Of a stretch of 64,000 nt of DNA, positions 52,851-62,525 are shown one piece after another. The stretch comes from Planctomycetota bacterium (GTDB taxonomy: Bacteria; Planctomycetota; B15-G4): the NCBI GenBank assembly GCA_029245865.1, contig JAQWOM010000028.1:120532-184531 (forward strand). Direction: 5' to 3'. The stretch's first letter is position 1. Every line of letters begins with the position of its first letter. The position numbers and the translations under genes were made by a program. The notes beneath the pieces are model-generated. The model made no database searches and was not told the DNA's origin. It saw only the letters and a list, made by a program, of their open reading frames with translations.

Positions 52851-54350
52851 CTACAGGAGAGCGCTCTCTACCCACGTCTTGAGGCCATCAAAGGCAAGGC
52901 CGTAGTACACCGTTGCGACTCCCAGGGCGAGAATGCTTGCCCGGGCAAAGAACACCATGACGCCACGGTCAGGGATGCCCGCAATGAACTTCGAGTCGCC
53001 ACGCAGGTACATCGCGCGCGCGATTTTGAAGTAATAGAACAACGACACGACGGCATTGATGGCTCCAACAACAGCGAGCCAGTAGAGCCCTGAATCGAGA
53101 CTGGCCATGAAAAGCATGACCTTGCCTGCAAATCCTGCAGTCGGTGGGAGCCCGGTCAGCGACACGAGAAACAGGACGAACATCGCGCCTGTGAAGGGAG
53201 CCGACCAACCAAGCCCACGGTAATCGTCGAGATCTTCGGCGCCGAAGCGGTTGGAAAGCGCCATCACACAACCGAATGCGCCCAGAGTCGCAACGTAATA
53301 AGTCGCCAAATAGAACAGCGTGGCGTCGAGGCCAATGTCTGCGTCGAGGCCACTGGTCATCACGGCCACGCCCATCAGCAAATAGCCGGCGTGTGCGATG
53401 GACGAGTACGCCAGCATGCGCTTCACGTTTCGTTGCAAAACTGCTGTGACGTTGCCGTAGGTCATGGTCACTGCAGAAATCACAGCGATGACATGCCCCA
53501 GCCGGGGCAACCACTCGGCATTGAGTGCCTCACCAAGGAAAACGGCGTCAAGGAAACGGATCAGCACTCCGAAGCCGGCCGCCTTGCTCGCCACAGCCAG
53601 GAACGTTGTCACAGGAGTGGGAGCGCCTTCGTAGACATCCGGCGCCCAGAAGTGAAAGGGGAAGGCCGCAATCTTGAAACCGAAACCGACCAAGACCAAC
53701 GCTGTGGCAACAATCACCACGAGCTGGGTCGTTCCCAGAACGCCGCCAGACCAGGCCGCCGACACACCGGCGCCAATCACCGGCAAGCTGAGGCTTCCCG
53801 AGATGCCGTACAGGAGGCTGAATCCGAAAATCATGATCGCGGAGGCGAGAGCTCCGTAGACCAGATACTTCAAAGCCGCCTCTGAAGAACGCCTTTCTTT
53901 CCGCTGCCAGCCGGCCAGCAGATAAGAGTTGAGCGAGAGCAGCTCCAGGCTCAGCAGCAACATGACCAGGTTGTCGGTGGAGACGAGCAAACTGCCGCCA
54001 AGCGCCGTGCCCAGAAGCATGGGCACAAACTCATTACGGCTCACGTTCTCCATGCCACGGAACACCACTGCATGAAGAATCACGATCCCCGTAGCACTGA
54101 TGATCAGAGCGCGGAAAAACCGTGCGTATCCATCAAAGGTCAACATCCCGAACACGCGCTCGGGGTGCGAGCCTGCGGGATCTGCAAGGCACCACAGAGC
54201 CATGCCAACAGCAGCGAGTCCCAGCACGGCGACCAGATTACGGCCACGCACACCGAACACGAGGTCGGCAATAACGGTAAGCACGATACCGAGGGTCAGG
54301 TAGATCTCGGGCTTCAGGGCCGCGATCTGTGTGAGCAACTCGGGGGTCAT
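52851..54350 (-). CDS. nuoN: NADH-quinone oxidoreductase subunit N
   Basis: A 499-residue antiporter-like membrane subunit of complex I with about 14 membrane segments. 'LLSLELLSLNSYLLAG' contains the conserved TM5 Glu, 'FKIAAFPFHFWAPDVYEGAP' is the hallmark proton-channel motif with Lys, and 'LAYSSIAHAGYLLMG' matches the TM8-9 region. It is the last gene of the operon, 21 bases after nuoM. It pumps protons as part of the membrane arm. Confidence 0.96.
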   Translation of the reverse strand: MTPELLTQIAALKPEIYLTLGIVLTVIADLVFGVRGRNLVAVLGLAAVGMALWCLADPAGSHPERVFGMLTFDGYARFFRALIISATGIVILHAVVFRGMENVSRNEFVPMLLGTALGGSLLVSTDNLVMLLLSLELLSLNSYLLAGWQRKERRSSEAALKYLVYGALASAIMIFGFSLLYGISGSLSLPVIGAGVSAAWSGGVLGTTQLVVIVATALVLVGFGFKIAAFPFHFWAPDVYEGAPTPVTTFLAVASKAAGFGVLIRFLDAVFLGEALNAEWLPRLGHVIAVISAVTMTYGNVTAVLQRNVKRMLAYSSIAHAGYLLMGVAVMTSGLDADIGLDATLFYLATYYVATLGAFGCVMALSNRFGAEDLDDYRGLGWSAPFTGAMFVLFLVSLTGLPPTAGFAGKVMLFMASLDSGLYWLAVVGAINAVVSLFYYFKIARAMYLRGDSKFIAGIPDRGVMVFFARASILALGVATVYYGLAFDGLKTWVESALL

Positions 54351-54371
54351 CAGCTTCTCTCAGTCCGCGCG

Positions 54372-55883
54372 CTAGCCGAACAACGCACGAATCTGCTCCA
54401 TGGTGGCTTCCATGTGTCCTAACAAGATCTGTGGCACCACGCCGAGCAGCACACACAGGATGGCCAACGGCACGAGAGTGAAAATCTCGCGCTTGTCGAC
54501 ATCTGGAAAGTCTTTGTACTTCTCATTGAGCGGGCCGAGGAACACTCGCTGCAACGTCCAGAGCAGGAATGCCGCGGTGATCACGATGCCGATGACGGCA
54601 AGCGACGTGAGCACCGGATAGACCCCCCAGGAACCCACCAGCACCAAGAATTCCGAAACGAACCCGCTCATGCCGGGCAGCCCCAGGGCGGCAAAGAATC
54701 CAAGGGTCGTAATGCCGGTGTAAACAGGTGCAACGCTTGCCAGTCCGCCAAAGCCCTCGATCTCGCGGTGGTGCGCACGGTCGTAGGCAACTCCGACAAG
54801 AAGGAAGAGCATGGCTGAGCTGGTTCCATGCGTGAACATCTGCATGGCAGCGCCATTCAATCCAGCACTTGTGAGTGCCGAAGCGCCCAGCAAGACATAA
54901 CCCATGTGACTCACCGACGAGTACGCCACCATGCGCTTGAAGTCTGTCTGTGCCATGGCAACAAATGCGCCATACAAGATAGACACCACCCCGATAACCG
55001 CGCCGATGGTTGCGAAGTCCATGGCGATGTCTGGGAACATCCCGAGATTGATGCGCAAGATTCCGTAGCAGCCCAGCTTCAGAAGAATGCCGGCGAGCAC
55101 CATCGAGATTGAAGTCGGAGCTTCGACGTGTGCATCAGGAAGCCAGGTGTGGAACGGGACAATCGGCACTTTGATCGCGAAGGCGATAAAGAAGAACAGG
55201 AAGACCCATTTCAGGAATGGCCAGCCAAAGAGCACGCCGCCATTGATGAGGTTCGCACCTGTGACCTGTCCAGACTGGACCATCTCCGAGAGAACCGGGA
55301 TGGAGAAGGGTGTCGGCGTGACATCGCGCACGCAAAGGTAAAGCGCGACGATGCCTAGCAGCATCAACACCGAGCCAGCCAGCGTGTAGAGGAAGAACTT
55401 GATGGCTGCGTACTCTCGGCGCTTGCCTCCCCAGATGCCGATCAGGAAATACATCGGCAGGAGCATCACTTCCCAGAACACGTAGAAGAGGAAGAGATCC
55501 AGGGAGCAGAAGACTCCCAGGATTCCCGTCTCGAGCAGCAGCAACAGGAGCATGAAGCCCTTGACGCCCTTCTCGATCTTCCAGGCTGCAAACGGCGCAA
55601 TGAACATCAGCAGCGCTGCAAGCCAGACCATGGGGATACTCAGTCCATCAACGCCCAGTGAATACTGGATCCCCAGCGACTTGATCCAGTCGATGGACAC
55701 CCCGAACTGATAGCTGGCAACCGTCGTGTCGAAGTCGACCCAGAGCTTGGTCGCAAGGACAAGCGGCACAAGCGCACCTGCTACACAGGTCGTCCGCAGC
55801 GCATCCTTGCGCTCTGATGGGATGAGAAGGATCGCCACTGCGGCAAGCAGGGGCGAGAAAATGATGAGGCTCAGAATATCCAT
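54372..55883 (-). CDS. nuoM: NADH-quinone oxidoreductase subunit M
   Basis: A 503-residue antiporter-like subunit. 'FYVFWEVMLLPMYFLIGIWGG' carries the essential TM5 Glu, 'IKVPIVPFHTWLPDAHVEAPT' the TM7 Lys and channel motif, and 'DFKRMVAYSSVSHMGYVLLG' the TM8-9 signature. It sits between nuoL and nuoN in the distal part of the membrane arm. It is separated from nuoL by 17 bases and from nuoN by 21 bases. Length and motifs are normal. Confidence 0.97.
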   Translation of the reverse strand: MDILSLIIFSPLLAAVAILLIPSERKDALRTTCVAGALVPLVLATKLWVDFDTTVASYQFGVSIDWIKSLGIQYSLGVDGLSIPMVWLAALLMFIAPFAAWKIEKGVKGFMLLLLLLETGILGVFCSLDLFLFYVFWEVMLLPMYFLIGIWGGKRREYAAIKFFLYTLAGSVLMLLGIVALYLCVRDVTPTPFSIPVLSEMVQSGQVTGANLINGGVLFGWPFLKWVFLFFFIAFAIKVPIVPFHTWLPDAHVEAPTSISMVLAGILLKLGCYGILRINLGMFPDIAMDFATIGAVIGVVSILYGAFVAMAQTDFKRMVAYSSVSHMGYVLLGASALTSAGLNGAAMQMFTHGTSSAMLFLLVGVAYDRAHHREIEGFGGLASVAPVYTGITTLGFFAALGLPGMSGFVSEFLVLVGSWGVYPVLTSLAVIGIVITAAFLLWTLQRVFLGPLNEKYKDFPDVDKREIFTLVPLAILCVLLGVVPQILLGHMEATMEQIRALFG

Positions 55884-55900
55884 GAGAGTCCCGAGGTTCC

Positions 55901-58102
55901 TCAGCGCAGGACGAAGGCCAGGATGATCAGGCCTACGAGGGTCCAGGTCAGGTAGTCACGTGCATTGCCGGTCTGCAACAAACGCAGCACCGACGACAAT
56001 CCGCGGATTAAACCGCGCCAGAAATTCACAAAACCGTCAATCACATAGGTATCAAACATGCCGCAAATGAATGCCACAAAGCGGCATAGAAGAGCCACGA
56101 GATTGACGGCGCCGTCCAAGATGTTTTTGTCGAACCAAGCGAGTCCGTTGTTCCACTTCTTCAGGTTGCCAATGACTGCAATGGCGTAAAACTCGTCAAA
56201 GTAGTACTTGTTCGAAATGATCTTGTGCAACGGTCCAAAACGCTTGGAAACTTCTTCCGGATCCGTCGATCGCGTCAAATACATACGACGCGCAAGGAGG
56301 TATCCCGCGGCAATCATGATCATCGAAAGAATCAACGCCGGATAGTGCGCCTTGTGAAGCGCGTCAATCCACTCGCCATGGTCACCCTCGAAGACGCCGG
56401 GCTCTTCAAAGAAGTCCTCCCCGTGACCGGTCTCGGCGGGCTCGCCGTGCCCTCCCCGCTTGAGTCCGGGCAAGTCGTGAGCCGCCGACGGAAACCCTAG
56501 TCCCACAGCGGCAGCCGAGACGGGCTTCTCCACCACGCTGTTGAACCAAAGCTCATCGTTATTCGGCAGCGGGTGAATTGTGCCGCCTCCGAACAAACCA
56601 AAAGCAGCCAGCACGACAAGTGGCAGCACCATGACTGGTGGTGACTCGTGAGCGTGGTCGTACTTGTGCTTGTCCGCCGGTGCACCATGAAAAGTCAGGA
56701 AGACCAACCGGAACATATAGAAGGTCGTCAGCAGAACACCGATGGCCCCAAACACCAGGGGAATCCAGTGTGCGATGCCGCCGGTCAATCCCCAGGCCAT
56801 TGCGTTGGCGACGATCTGGTCCTTGCTGTAGTAGCCGGCAAACATAGGCACGCCGGCCAAAGCAAGAGTCGCAACCAGAAAGGTTGCGTAAGTGAAAGGC
56901 ATCTTCTTGCGCAAACCTCCCATGTCGCGCATGTCCTGGCTATGCACGGCATGGATGACCGAGCCGGAACCAAGAAACAAGCAAGCCTTGAAGAAGGCAT
57001 GCGTAATGAGATGGAACAGCCCCGCGACAAAACCGCCGACTCCCAGGCCGAGCATCATGTAGCCAAGCTGACTCATGGTTGAGTAAGCCAGAACCTTTTT
57101 GATGTCCCATGCCACGAGACCCATGGTCGCACCGATCAGTGCGGTGAAGGCGCCAACCATGGCGATCACCACCAGTACGGTCGGCGTGAAGTACGGGTAC
57201 ATGCGACCGACCATGAACACACCGGCGGCAACCATGGTTGCCGCGTGAATCAACGCAGACACAGGCGTCGGCCCGGCCATCGCATCCGGCAACCAGGTGT
57301 GCAGTGGAAGCTGGGCACTCTTCGACACCGCCCCGCAGAAGATGAGAATGCCCGAAAGTGTCAGCAGGGCCTGGTGATCCCAACCCGCCAGAATGTGGTC
57401 GGAGGAGAGCGGCGCGAACTCACCTGCTGCGAGGCGCTCGAAGAGCTCCGGGTAGCGAAGCGTGCCAAACATCTGCCAGGCAATGATCAGCCCCAGCAAA
57501 AACAGCACGTCGCCCACTCGATTCACCATGAAGGCCTTGAGGCTGGCCTTGGGTGGCTCGACCTGGTCGTAGAAGAATCCGATCAGCAGATAACTGCCGA
57601 CGCCAACCAACTCCCAGAAGATGAACAGGAAGAGCAGGTTGTCCACGACAACCAGCCCCATCATCGCGAAACAGAAGTAGCTGAGGTACGCGAAAAAGCG
57701 CGGGTAGTCGCGATCGCCGTGCATGTAGCCGGCGCTGAAGAAGAAGATGCAACTGGCCACGACCGTGACCATCGCCGCCATGATGACGGTCATGTTGTCG
57801 TAGAACAGACCTACGGTGACCTCAAACGGACCCGTCTTAATCCAGGTCCAATCGAGACCGGCAGACGCGCTCCACCAGGTCCAATCTGTCTGGTCGTGCT
57901 TGACGATCACCTGCCAGAACAGCCACACGCTGGCGATGGCGCAGGCCACAATCGATGACTGCGCGATCCAGTCTCCTCCGCGCGGCAGCTTCCGCCCGAA
58001 GAAGATCAGGATCAGCCCGGCTAGCAAGGGCACGCAAAACAGCCCCAGCCCGATCATGAGCATGGTCGTGTCTGTAGCGATGAGATCTTGCAAGCCGCTC
58101 AT
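55901..58102 (-). CDS. nuoL: NADH-quinone oxidoreductase subunit L
   Basis: A 733-residue subunit, somewhat longer than the common 610-660. 'LLFLFIFWELVGVGSYLLIG' contains the TM5 Glu, 'AQLPLHTWLPDAMAGPTPVSALIHAATMV' region the TM7-8 channel motif, and 'DIKKVLAYSTMSQLGYMM' the TM8-9 motif. A His/Gly/Glu/Asp-rich soluble stretch (about residues 540-585, e.g. 'GGHGEPAETGHGEDF') interrupts the C-terminal part before the lateral helix HL and final TM. It starts 4 bases after the nuoK stop. Confidence 0.97.
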   Translation of the reverse strand: MSGLQDLIATDTTMLMIGLGLFCVPLLAGLILIFFGRKLPRGGDWIAQSSIVACAIASVWLFWQVIVKHDQTDWTWWSASAGLDWTWIKTGPFEVTVGLFYDNMTVIMAAMVTVVASCIFFFSAGYMHGDRDYPRFFAYLSYFCFAMMGLVVVDNLLFLFIFWELVGVGSYLLIGFFYDQVEPPKASLKAFMVNRVGDVLFLLGLIIAWQMFGTLRYPELFERLAAGEFAPLSSDHILAGWDHQALLTLSGILIFCGAVSKSAQLPLHTWLPDAMAGPTPVSALIHAATMVAAGVFMVGRMYPYFTPTVLVVIAMVGAFTALIGATMGLVAWDIKKVLAYSTMSQLGYMMLGLGVGGFVAGLFHLITHAFFKACLFLGSGSVIHAVHSQDMRDMGGLRKKMPFTYATFLVATLALAGVPMFAGYYSKDQIVANAMAWGLTGGIAHWIPLVFGAIGVLLTTFYMFRLVFLTFHGAPADKHKYDHAHESPPVMVLPLVVLAAFGLFGGGTIHPLPNNDELWFNSVVEKPVSAAAVGLGFPSAAHDLPGLKRGGHGEPAETGHGEDFFEEPGVFEGDHGEWIDALHKAHYPALILSMIMIAAGYLLARRMYLTRSTDPEEVSKRFGPLHKIISNKYYFDEFYAIAVIGNLKKWNNGLAWFDKNILDGAVNLVALLCRFVAFICGMFDTYVIDGFVNFWRGLIRGLSSVLRLLQTGNARDYLTWTLVGLIILAFVLR

Positions 58103-58106
58103 CGAT

Positions 58107-58490
58107 CTAATCTCTCAGGCTGTCGGTGCGAGTGATATCGATGCTGCCGAAGTCATGGAAAACCCTCAGCACGATAGCCAGTGCAACGGCCGCCTCAGCG
58201 GCGGCGAGCATGACCACGACAAGTGCCATCATCTGGCCGTCGATGCCAAAACCACCAAAGCGGGCAAAGGCAACGAAGTTGATGTTCGCTGCATTCAGAA
58301 TCAGCTCCGTACCCATCAGCACGTAGAGCGCATTCCGACGCGTGATGATCGTCGCGACACCCAGCACGAAGAGAATGCCCGACACGACCATGTAAGAAGA
58401 CAGCTGGCCGACAAGCCCAGTGGCGGCGCCCTCCCCAAGGGGCTCTCCCTGCATCACGACGTCATTCAGCGTGAGAAGAAAGGGGCTCAT
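58107..58490 (-). CDS. nuoK: NADH-quinone oxidoreductase subunit K
   Basis: A 127-residue membrane subunit with three membrane segments. 'NALYVLMGTELILNAANINFVAF' includes the conserved TM2 Glu used in proton transfer; the second Glu lies in 'LAAAEAAVALAIVL'. The N-terminus is about 25 residues longer than in E. coli NuoK (100 residues). The ATG overlaps the nuoJ stop (58490-58487), so the two are coupled. Confidence 0.95.
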   Translation of the reverse strand: MSPFLLTLNDVVMQGEPLGEGAATGLVGQLSSYMVVSGILFVLGVATIITRRNALYVLMGTELILNAANINFVAFARFGGFGIDGQMMALVVVMLAAAEAAVALAIVLRVFHDFGSIDITRTDSLRD

Positions 58491-59038
58491 GGCGTCCCTC
58501 CGGACTCAGTGCCTGCCGGCTGCCCCTGATCCTCGTCCTGCTCCTGGCCTCTTCGGGCAATCGTGACGGCACCAATCAGGACCAACAGCAAGAGGACGGC
58601 AACCAGCTCAAACGGCACCAGATAGCCGTCAGGCGAGAGAAGCAACTCGCCAATCTGCTGAGTCGTCGGCTGAGGGGCTTCTGGTCCCTGAACGCCAAGT
58701 ACCTGCACAACCTGATAAACCCCGCGATAAGCCTGGAAGATAAACATTCCGAGCAAACCAACCACGGGAGCCACCAGGACATAGCGGCTGAGAGCAAGGC
58801 GCGTCGAATCGCGCGTCGACAACATGACGGCGAACAGCAAGAGCACCGTCACCCCGCCCACGTAAAGCAGCACCTGAAGGCCGCCAAGGAAGTCCGCACC
58901 CATCGTCCAGTACAGGCCGGCAACGCCAAACAGCGCTCCCACGAGCCCGAAAGCTGAGTGAACAATGCTCTGGTGAAAGGCCATGACAAGCCCTCCCAGC
59001 ACGGCCAACCCGGCGAAGACGATGAACATGAAGTCCAC
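58487..59038 (-). CDS. nuoJ: NADH-quinone oxidoreductase subunit J
   Basis: A 183-residue membrane subunit with five membrane segments. 'HSAFGLVGALFGVAGLYW' and 'GGLQVLLYVGGVTVLLLFAVML' match the pi-bulge TM3 region of NuoJ. The C-terminus is a short polar tail rich in Gln/Glu/Gly. The GTG at 59038 (VDFMFIVF) lies just past the nuoI stop with an AAGGAGG stretch about 9 bases upstream; the frame upstream of it lies inside nuoI and is not conserved. The stop overlaps the nuoK start. Confidence 0.93.
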   Translation of the reverse strand: MDFMFIVFAGLAVLGGLVMAFHQSIVHSAFGLVGALFGVAGLYWTMGADFLGGLQVLLYVGGVTVLLLFAVMLSTRDSTRLALSRYVLVAPVVGLLGMFIFQAYRGVYQVVQVLGVQGPEAPQPTTQQIGELLLSPDGYLVPFELVAVLLLLVLIGAVTIARRGQEQDEDQGQPAGTESGGTP

Positions 59039-59039
59039 G

Positions 59040-59600
59040 CTAGCCTTCCTCCTTCTTTCGCTTGGCGAGCATCGCTGCCACTCGTGACCGAGCATCGCCT
59101 TCACCGCCACCTGCTGGAGCGGGAGCCGCCGGTTTTTTCGGCGACGCTTTGCCTTCCAGCTTGGCCTGGTCTTCCGGCCTCAGCCCCGTCCAGGTCAGCA
59201 TGTCTTCGACCATCCCGTCTGCGTTGTCTGTCGCCAACGCGAACTCCGTGGTCATGTGGATGCAATCCACGGGGCACGGAGGAATACAGAACTCACAGAA
59301 GATGCACTTCTTGTAATCAATGGAGAACTTCTTCCACTCGAGTACACGGCCGTGTTTGACCGACTCGATCTCAATGCAATCCACCGGACACGCTTTGGCA
59401 CACAGATGGCAATCAATGCACTTCTCTTGCTCAAGAATATGCATGCCGCGGTAGGTCGGAGGAATCGGAAGCGATTCCTTCGGGTACTGCACCGTGATAA
59501 TCGGCTCGCTCGTGAAGTGGCGAAGCGTGATTGCCATGCCCTTGGCAGTGCTGCCCAACCCATTGGCGATGTTCGAAAAATATTCGCGGACGGAACCCAT
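59040..59600 (-). CDS. nuoI: NADH-quinone oxidoreductase subunit I (2 x 4Fe-4S ferredoxin)
   Basis: A 186-residue iron-sulfur subunit carrying electrons between NuoG/NuoB sides. Two 4Fe-4S motifs are complete: Cys61, 64, 67, 71 in 'CIDCHLCAKACP', and Cys99, 102, 105, 109 in 'CIFCEFCIPPCP'. An N-terminal amphipathic region and 'RGMHILEQEKCIDC' are typical. The C-terminus has a 40-residue Lys/Ala/Pro/Gly extension absent from short NuoI proteins. The start at 59600 (MGSVREYF) has GGAGGG upstream and follows nuoH by 5 bases; the frame is open further but overlaps nuoH. Confidence 0.95.
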   Translation of the reverse strand: MGSVREYFSNIANGLGSTAKGMAITLRHFTSEPIITVQYPKESLPIPPTYRGMHILEQEKCIDCHLCAKACPVDCIEIESVKHGRVLEWKKFSIDYKKCIFCEFCIPPCPVDCIHMTTEFALATDNADGMVEDMLTWTGLRPEDQAKLEGKASPKKPAAPAPAGGGEGDARSRVAAMLAKRKKEEG

Positions 59601-59605
59601 CCTGC

Positions 59606-60667
59606 CTAACCCTCCATCCAGACGTGCCAAACCGCAGTCCCCGCAACAGCGAAGAGAGCCCAAGGCAACAAATACTTGTATCCCATGGTCATCACCTGAT
59701 CGACACGCATGCGTGGCAGCGTCCAGCGCAGCCACATCTGCACGAAGATGACCGCAAAAATCTTCACAATCAGAACCGCAACACCCAGCAAGTGGAATGG
59801 AGCAGCGAGGTTGGCCACATCGAGGAAGTTAAACGGCAGCGTGTAGCCCCCGAGGAAGAGCGTGCACGTAATGGCAGAGACCAGAAGCATCGACACGAAT
59901 TCTTCGAGACCGAAGAACGAAAAACGCATCCCCGAATACTCGGTGTGGAAACCGGAGACAAGCTCCGACTCGGCCTCGGGCAAATCAAAAGGCGCGCGCT
60001 TGCATCCGGCCAGCGAGGCGATGAAATAGACCAGCAGCGCAATCCACATGAATGGATTGCTGAAGATGATCCACCCGTGCTCAGCCTGATAGGTATTGAA
60101 GTCGCCCAGCTTGAAGCTGCCCACGACAAGAATAGGGGCGAGCAAAGCGGTCGCCGACGGCAACTCGTAAGACACGACCTGCGCTGCCTCGCGGACCGCG
60201 CCAAAGAGACTGTACTTACTGTTCGAAGACCAGCCGGCCATGATCACGCCGATCACTTCGATGGACGCAATGGCGATGATGAAGAAGACACCCAGGTCGA
60301 TGTCGACGATCTGCACGCCAGCCGCAAACGGAATGGCGATGAAGCCTGCAAGCACCCCGCAGAACACAATCGCCGGTGCAATCCAGAAGAGAACCTTGTT
60401 GGCTCCCGACGGAATGATGTCCTCCTTGAACATCAACTTGAGCGCATCGGCAGGCGATTGCGCCCAACCATGCCACCCACCAACCTCCATGGGCCCGAAG
60501 CGCTGCTGGATGTGTGCGGCGACCTTGCGCTCCATCCAGATGGCGAACATCGCGTAGACGGTGATGAAGCCCAGCAGGCTGCCTATCGCGGTGGCGTAAG
60601 CCAAGCTCAGGGCGAGTGTCGGCCCCAGCCCCAGCGTGCCGGTGAAAAAGTCGATCAGTGTTTCCAC
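59606..60667 (-). CDS. nuoH: NADH-quinone oxidoreductase subunit H
   Basis: A 353-residue membrane subunit that forms the quinone-binding cavity with NuoB and NuoD. 'WMERKVAAHIQQRFGPMEVGG' and 'ADALKLMFKEDIIP' contain the conserved E/R/Q and D residues, and 'FDLPEAESELVSGFHTEYSGMRF' is the family signature. It has eight membrane segments. The GTG start overlaps the nuoD stop by one base (TAGTG). Confidence 0.97.
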   Translation of the reverse strand: METLIDFFTGTLGLGPTLALSLAYATAIGSLLGFITVYAMFAIWMERKVAAHIQQRFGPMEVGGWHGWAQSPADALKLMFKEDIIPSGANKVLFWIAPAIVFCGVLAGFIAIPFAAGVQIVDIDLGVFFIIAIASIEVIGVIMAGWSSNSKYSLFGAVREAAQVVSYELPSATALLAPILVVGSFKLGDFNTYQAEHGWIIFSNPFMWIALLVYFIASLAGCKRAPFDLPEAESELVSGFHTEYSGMRFSFFGLEEFVSMLLVSAITCTLFLGGYTLPFNFLDVANLAAPFHLLGVAVLIVKIFAVIFVQMWLRWTLPRMRVDQVMTMGYKYLLPWALFAVAGTAVWHVWMEG

Positions 60668-61836
60668 TAGCGATCGACCTCGCCAAGAACGATGTCGAGA
60701 GAGCCAATGATTGCGACGGCATCCGCAATCATGGTTCCTGGAAGAAGACTGTCGAGCAACGACAGGTTGCAGAAGCTGGGCGCACGGGCACGACAGCGAA
60801 TCGGCGAAGTCCCGCCCTCAGCAACCACATAGAAACCGAGTTCGCCGCGAGGGTTTTCGCAACGCATATAGGCCTCACCGGCCTCCGGAGTCAGTGGCGT
60901 TTTGTACATCTTCTTCATCACCTTCTCCATGACCTCGCCACCTGGAAGGGCGGCGCAGCCCTGGCGAATGATGCGAATGGACTCCATCATTTCGCGCATG
61001 CGGACCCAGTAGCGGTCCCAGCAATCACCGAGCGTGCCGTGAGTGCCTTCCCCGACCGGCACGTCAAAGTCCACCTCTTCATACGGCTTCAGGTAGGGCA
61101 CGTCACGACGCAGATCCCACTTGATACCCGAGCCACGCATGACAGGGCCCGTGGCGCCACACGCATAAACAACATCTTGCGGAATGACACCGATGTTCGC
61201 GGTACGCCCGATAAAGATTCGGTTGTTTGAAAGTAGCGTGTTGTATTCGGCCCAGCGCTTCTCGAAGTCATCGCAAAAGGCGAGTACGTCCGTCACCCAG
61301 TTCTCATCAACATCACGCCGAAGACCACCGGGTTGAATGTAGTTGTAGAGCATTCGCGCACCTGACGGACGCTCCAGCAAAGCCATGATCGACTCACGCT
61401 CTCTAAAGGCATAGAAGAACGGCGTGTTGGCCCCGATGTCGATACCGTAAGTGCCAAACGCAATGAGGTGACTCGCAATGCGATTCAGCTCTGCACAAAT
61501 CATGCGCAACCACTGCGCGCGCTCCGGCGCCTCGACACCGAGAAGCTTCTCGACCGTCAGGCTCCAGGCCAGGTTGTTGTTCATGGACGCCAGGTAGTCC
61601 ATGCGGTCGGTGTACGGCGTGTACTGAAGGTAGGTGACATTCTCACCGATCTTTTCGGCGCAGCGGTGCAGATACCCGATATCACAGCGCGAGGCCGTGA
61701 TGATCTCACCATCCATACTCAACTCGACGCGCAAGACTCCATGCGTCGAAGGGTGCTGTGGGCCCAGGTTGAGCTTGAGCTCCTCGGTGTAGACATCCGA
61801 GCGGTCATCGACCGTGTACATCTCGAGCGCTTCCAT
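60667..61836 (-). CDS. nuoD: NADH-quinone oxidoreductase subunit D (49-kDa)
   Basis: A 389-residue peripheral subunit forming the quinone site with NuoB. 'NLGPQHPSTHGVLR' holds the conserved His residues at the quinone pocket, 'DIGYLHRCAEKIGE' follows, and the end 'DIVLGEVDR' is the standard C-terminus. NuoC and NuoD are separate here, unlike the fused NuoCD of E. coli. Start and stop each share one base with neighbours (TGATG with nuoC, TAGTG with nuoH). Confidence 0.97.
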   Translation of the reverse strand: MEALEMYTVDDRSDVYTEELKLNLGPQHPSTHGVLRVELSMDGEIITASRCDIGYLHRCAEKIGENVTYLQYTPYTDRMDYLASMNNNLAWSLTVEKLLGVEAPERAQWLRMICAELNRIASHLIAFGTYGIDIGANTPFFYAFRERESIMALLERPSGARMLYNYIQPGGLRRDVDENWVTDVLAFCDDFEKRWAEYNTLLSNNRIFIGRTANIGVIPQDVVYACGATGPVMRGSGIKWDLRRDVPYLKPYEEVDFDVPVGEGTHGTLGDCWDRYWVRMREMMESIRIIRQGCAALPGGEVMEKVMKKMYKTPLTPEAGEAYMRCENPRGELGFYVVAEGGTSPIRCRARAPSFCNLSLLDSLLPGTMIADAVAIIGSLDIVLGEVDR

Positions 61837-62486
61837 CAGCTCTCGCCCTTCTTTTCAGGAGCAGGTGCGCGCCCGCCTGCATCAGGACGGGTGCTGTACT
61901 CACTCGGCGGCTGAGTCAAAGGCGTCCCAGCAGGTCGGGGTTCAGACGGCTTGGGAGGGTCATTCTCATCGCGCTCGTACAACGGAATCGCGTCCAGCTC
62001 GAGCGGTATTTCGCCAAAGGTGCTTGGATACACGTAATCCTTGCGAAGCGGATGGCCGATCCACTCCTCCGGAAGAATGATGCGCCGAAAGTCAGGGTGA
62101 TCGTTGAAACGAACCCCCAGCAAATCCCACTGCTCGCGCTCGTGCCAGTTCGCGGACGGATAAACACTGGCCACGCTCGGAACCGCAGGCTCCCAATCGC
62201 CAGCCTCGCCCTCCGGCTGAGCCACGATCACCTTGAGGGTTAACGAGTGATGCCGTGAGTAAGAGCAGAGGTGATAAACGACATCGAAGCCCGTCTCGCG
62301 CTGCACCGCCGTCACGTTGTGAAGCATCTCCATGGCTGTCTCGGAGTCGTCTCGCAAGAAGGCCATGACCTCGAGCAGGACGCTCGCCTCAACGACCACA
62401 AAGGGGTCGCGCGCGGAGCTCTCCAGCTCGCCGATGCCTCCGAGGCCTGTTGCTCGGAGTTTGTCGTGGAGTTGCTGCTCGTTCAT
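61836..62486 (-). CDS. nuoC: NADH-quinone oxidoreductase subunit C (30-kDa)
   Basis: A 216-residue protein with the respiratory-chain 30-kDa signature 'WHEREQWDLLGVRFNDHPDFRRIILPEEW' region and 'GHPLRKDY'. It is part of the Q-module. The last 40 residues form a Pro/Glu/Arg-rich tail ('DPPKPSEPRPAGTPL' style) not present in short homologues. Its stop overlaps the nuoD start by one base. Confidence 0.95.
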   Translation of the reverse strand: MNEQQLHDKLRATGLGGIGELESSARDPFVVVEASVLLEVMAFLRDDSETAMEMLHNVTAVQRETGFDVVYHLCSYSRHHSLTLKVIVAQPEGEAGDWEPAVPSVASVYPSANWHEREQWDLLGVRFNDHPDFRRIILPEEWIGHPLRKDYVYPSTFGEIPLELDAIPLYERDENDPPKPSEPRPAGTPLTQPPSEYSTRPDAGGRAPAPEKKGES

Positions 62487-62525
62487 CCCAGGGCGTCCGT
62501 ATCCGCTCTTTCGGTGGCTGTCCGG

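Noticed and set aside
59531..60670. 379-codon plus-strand open frame
   Set aside because: It is antisense to nuoH; low-complexity charged product caused by GC-rich codon bias.
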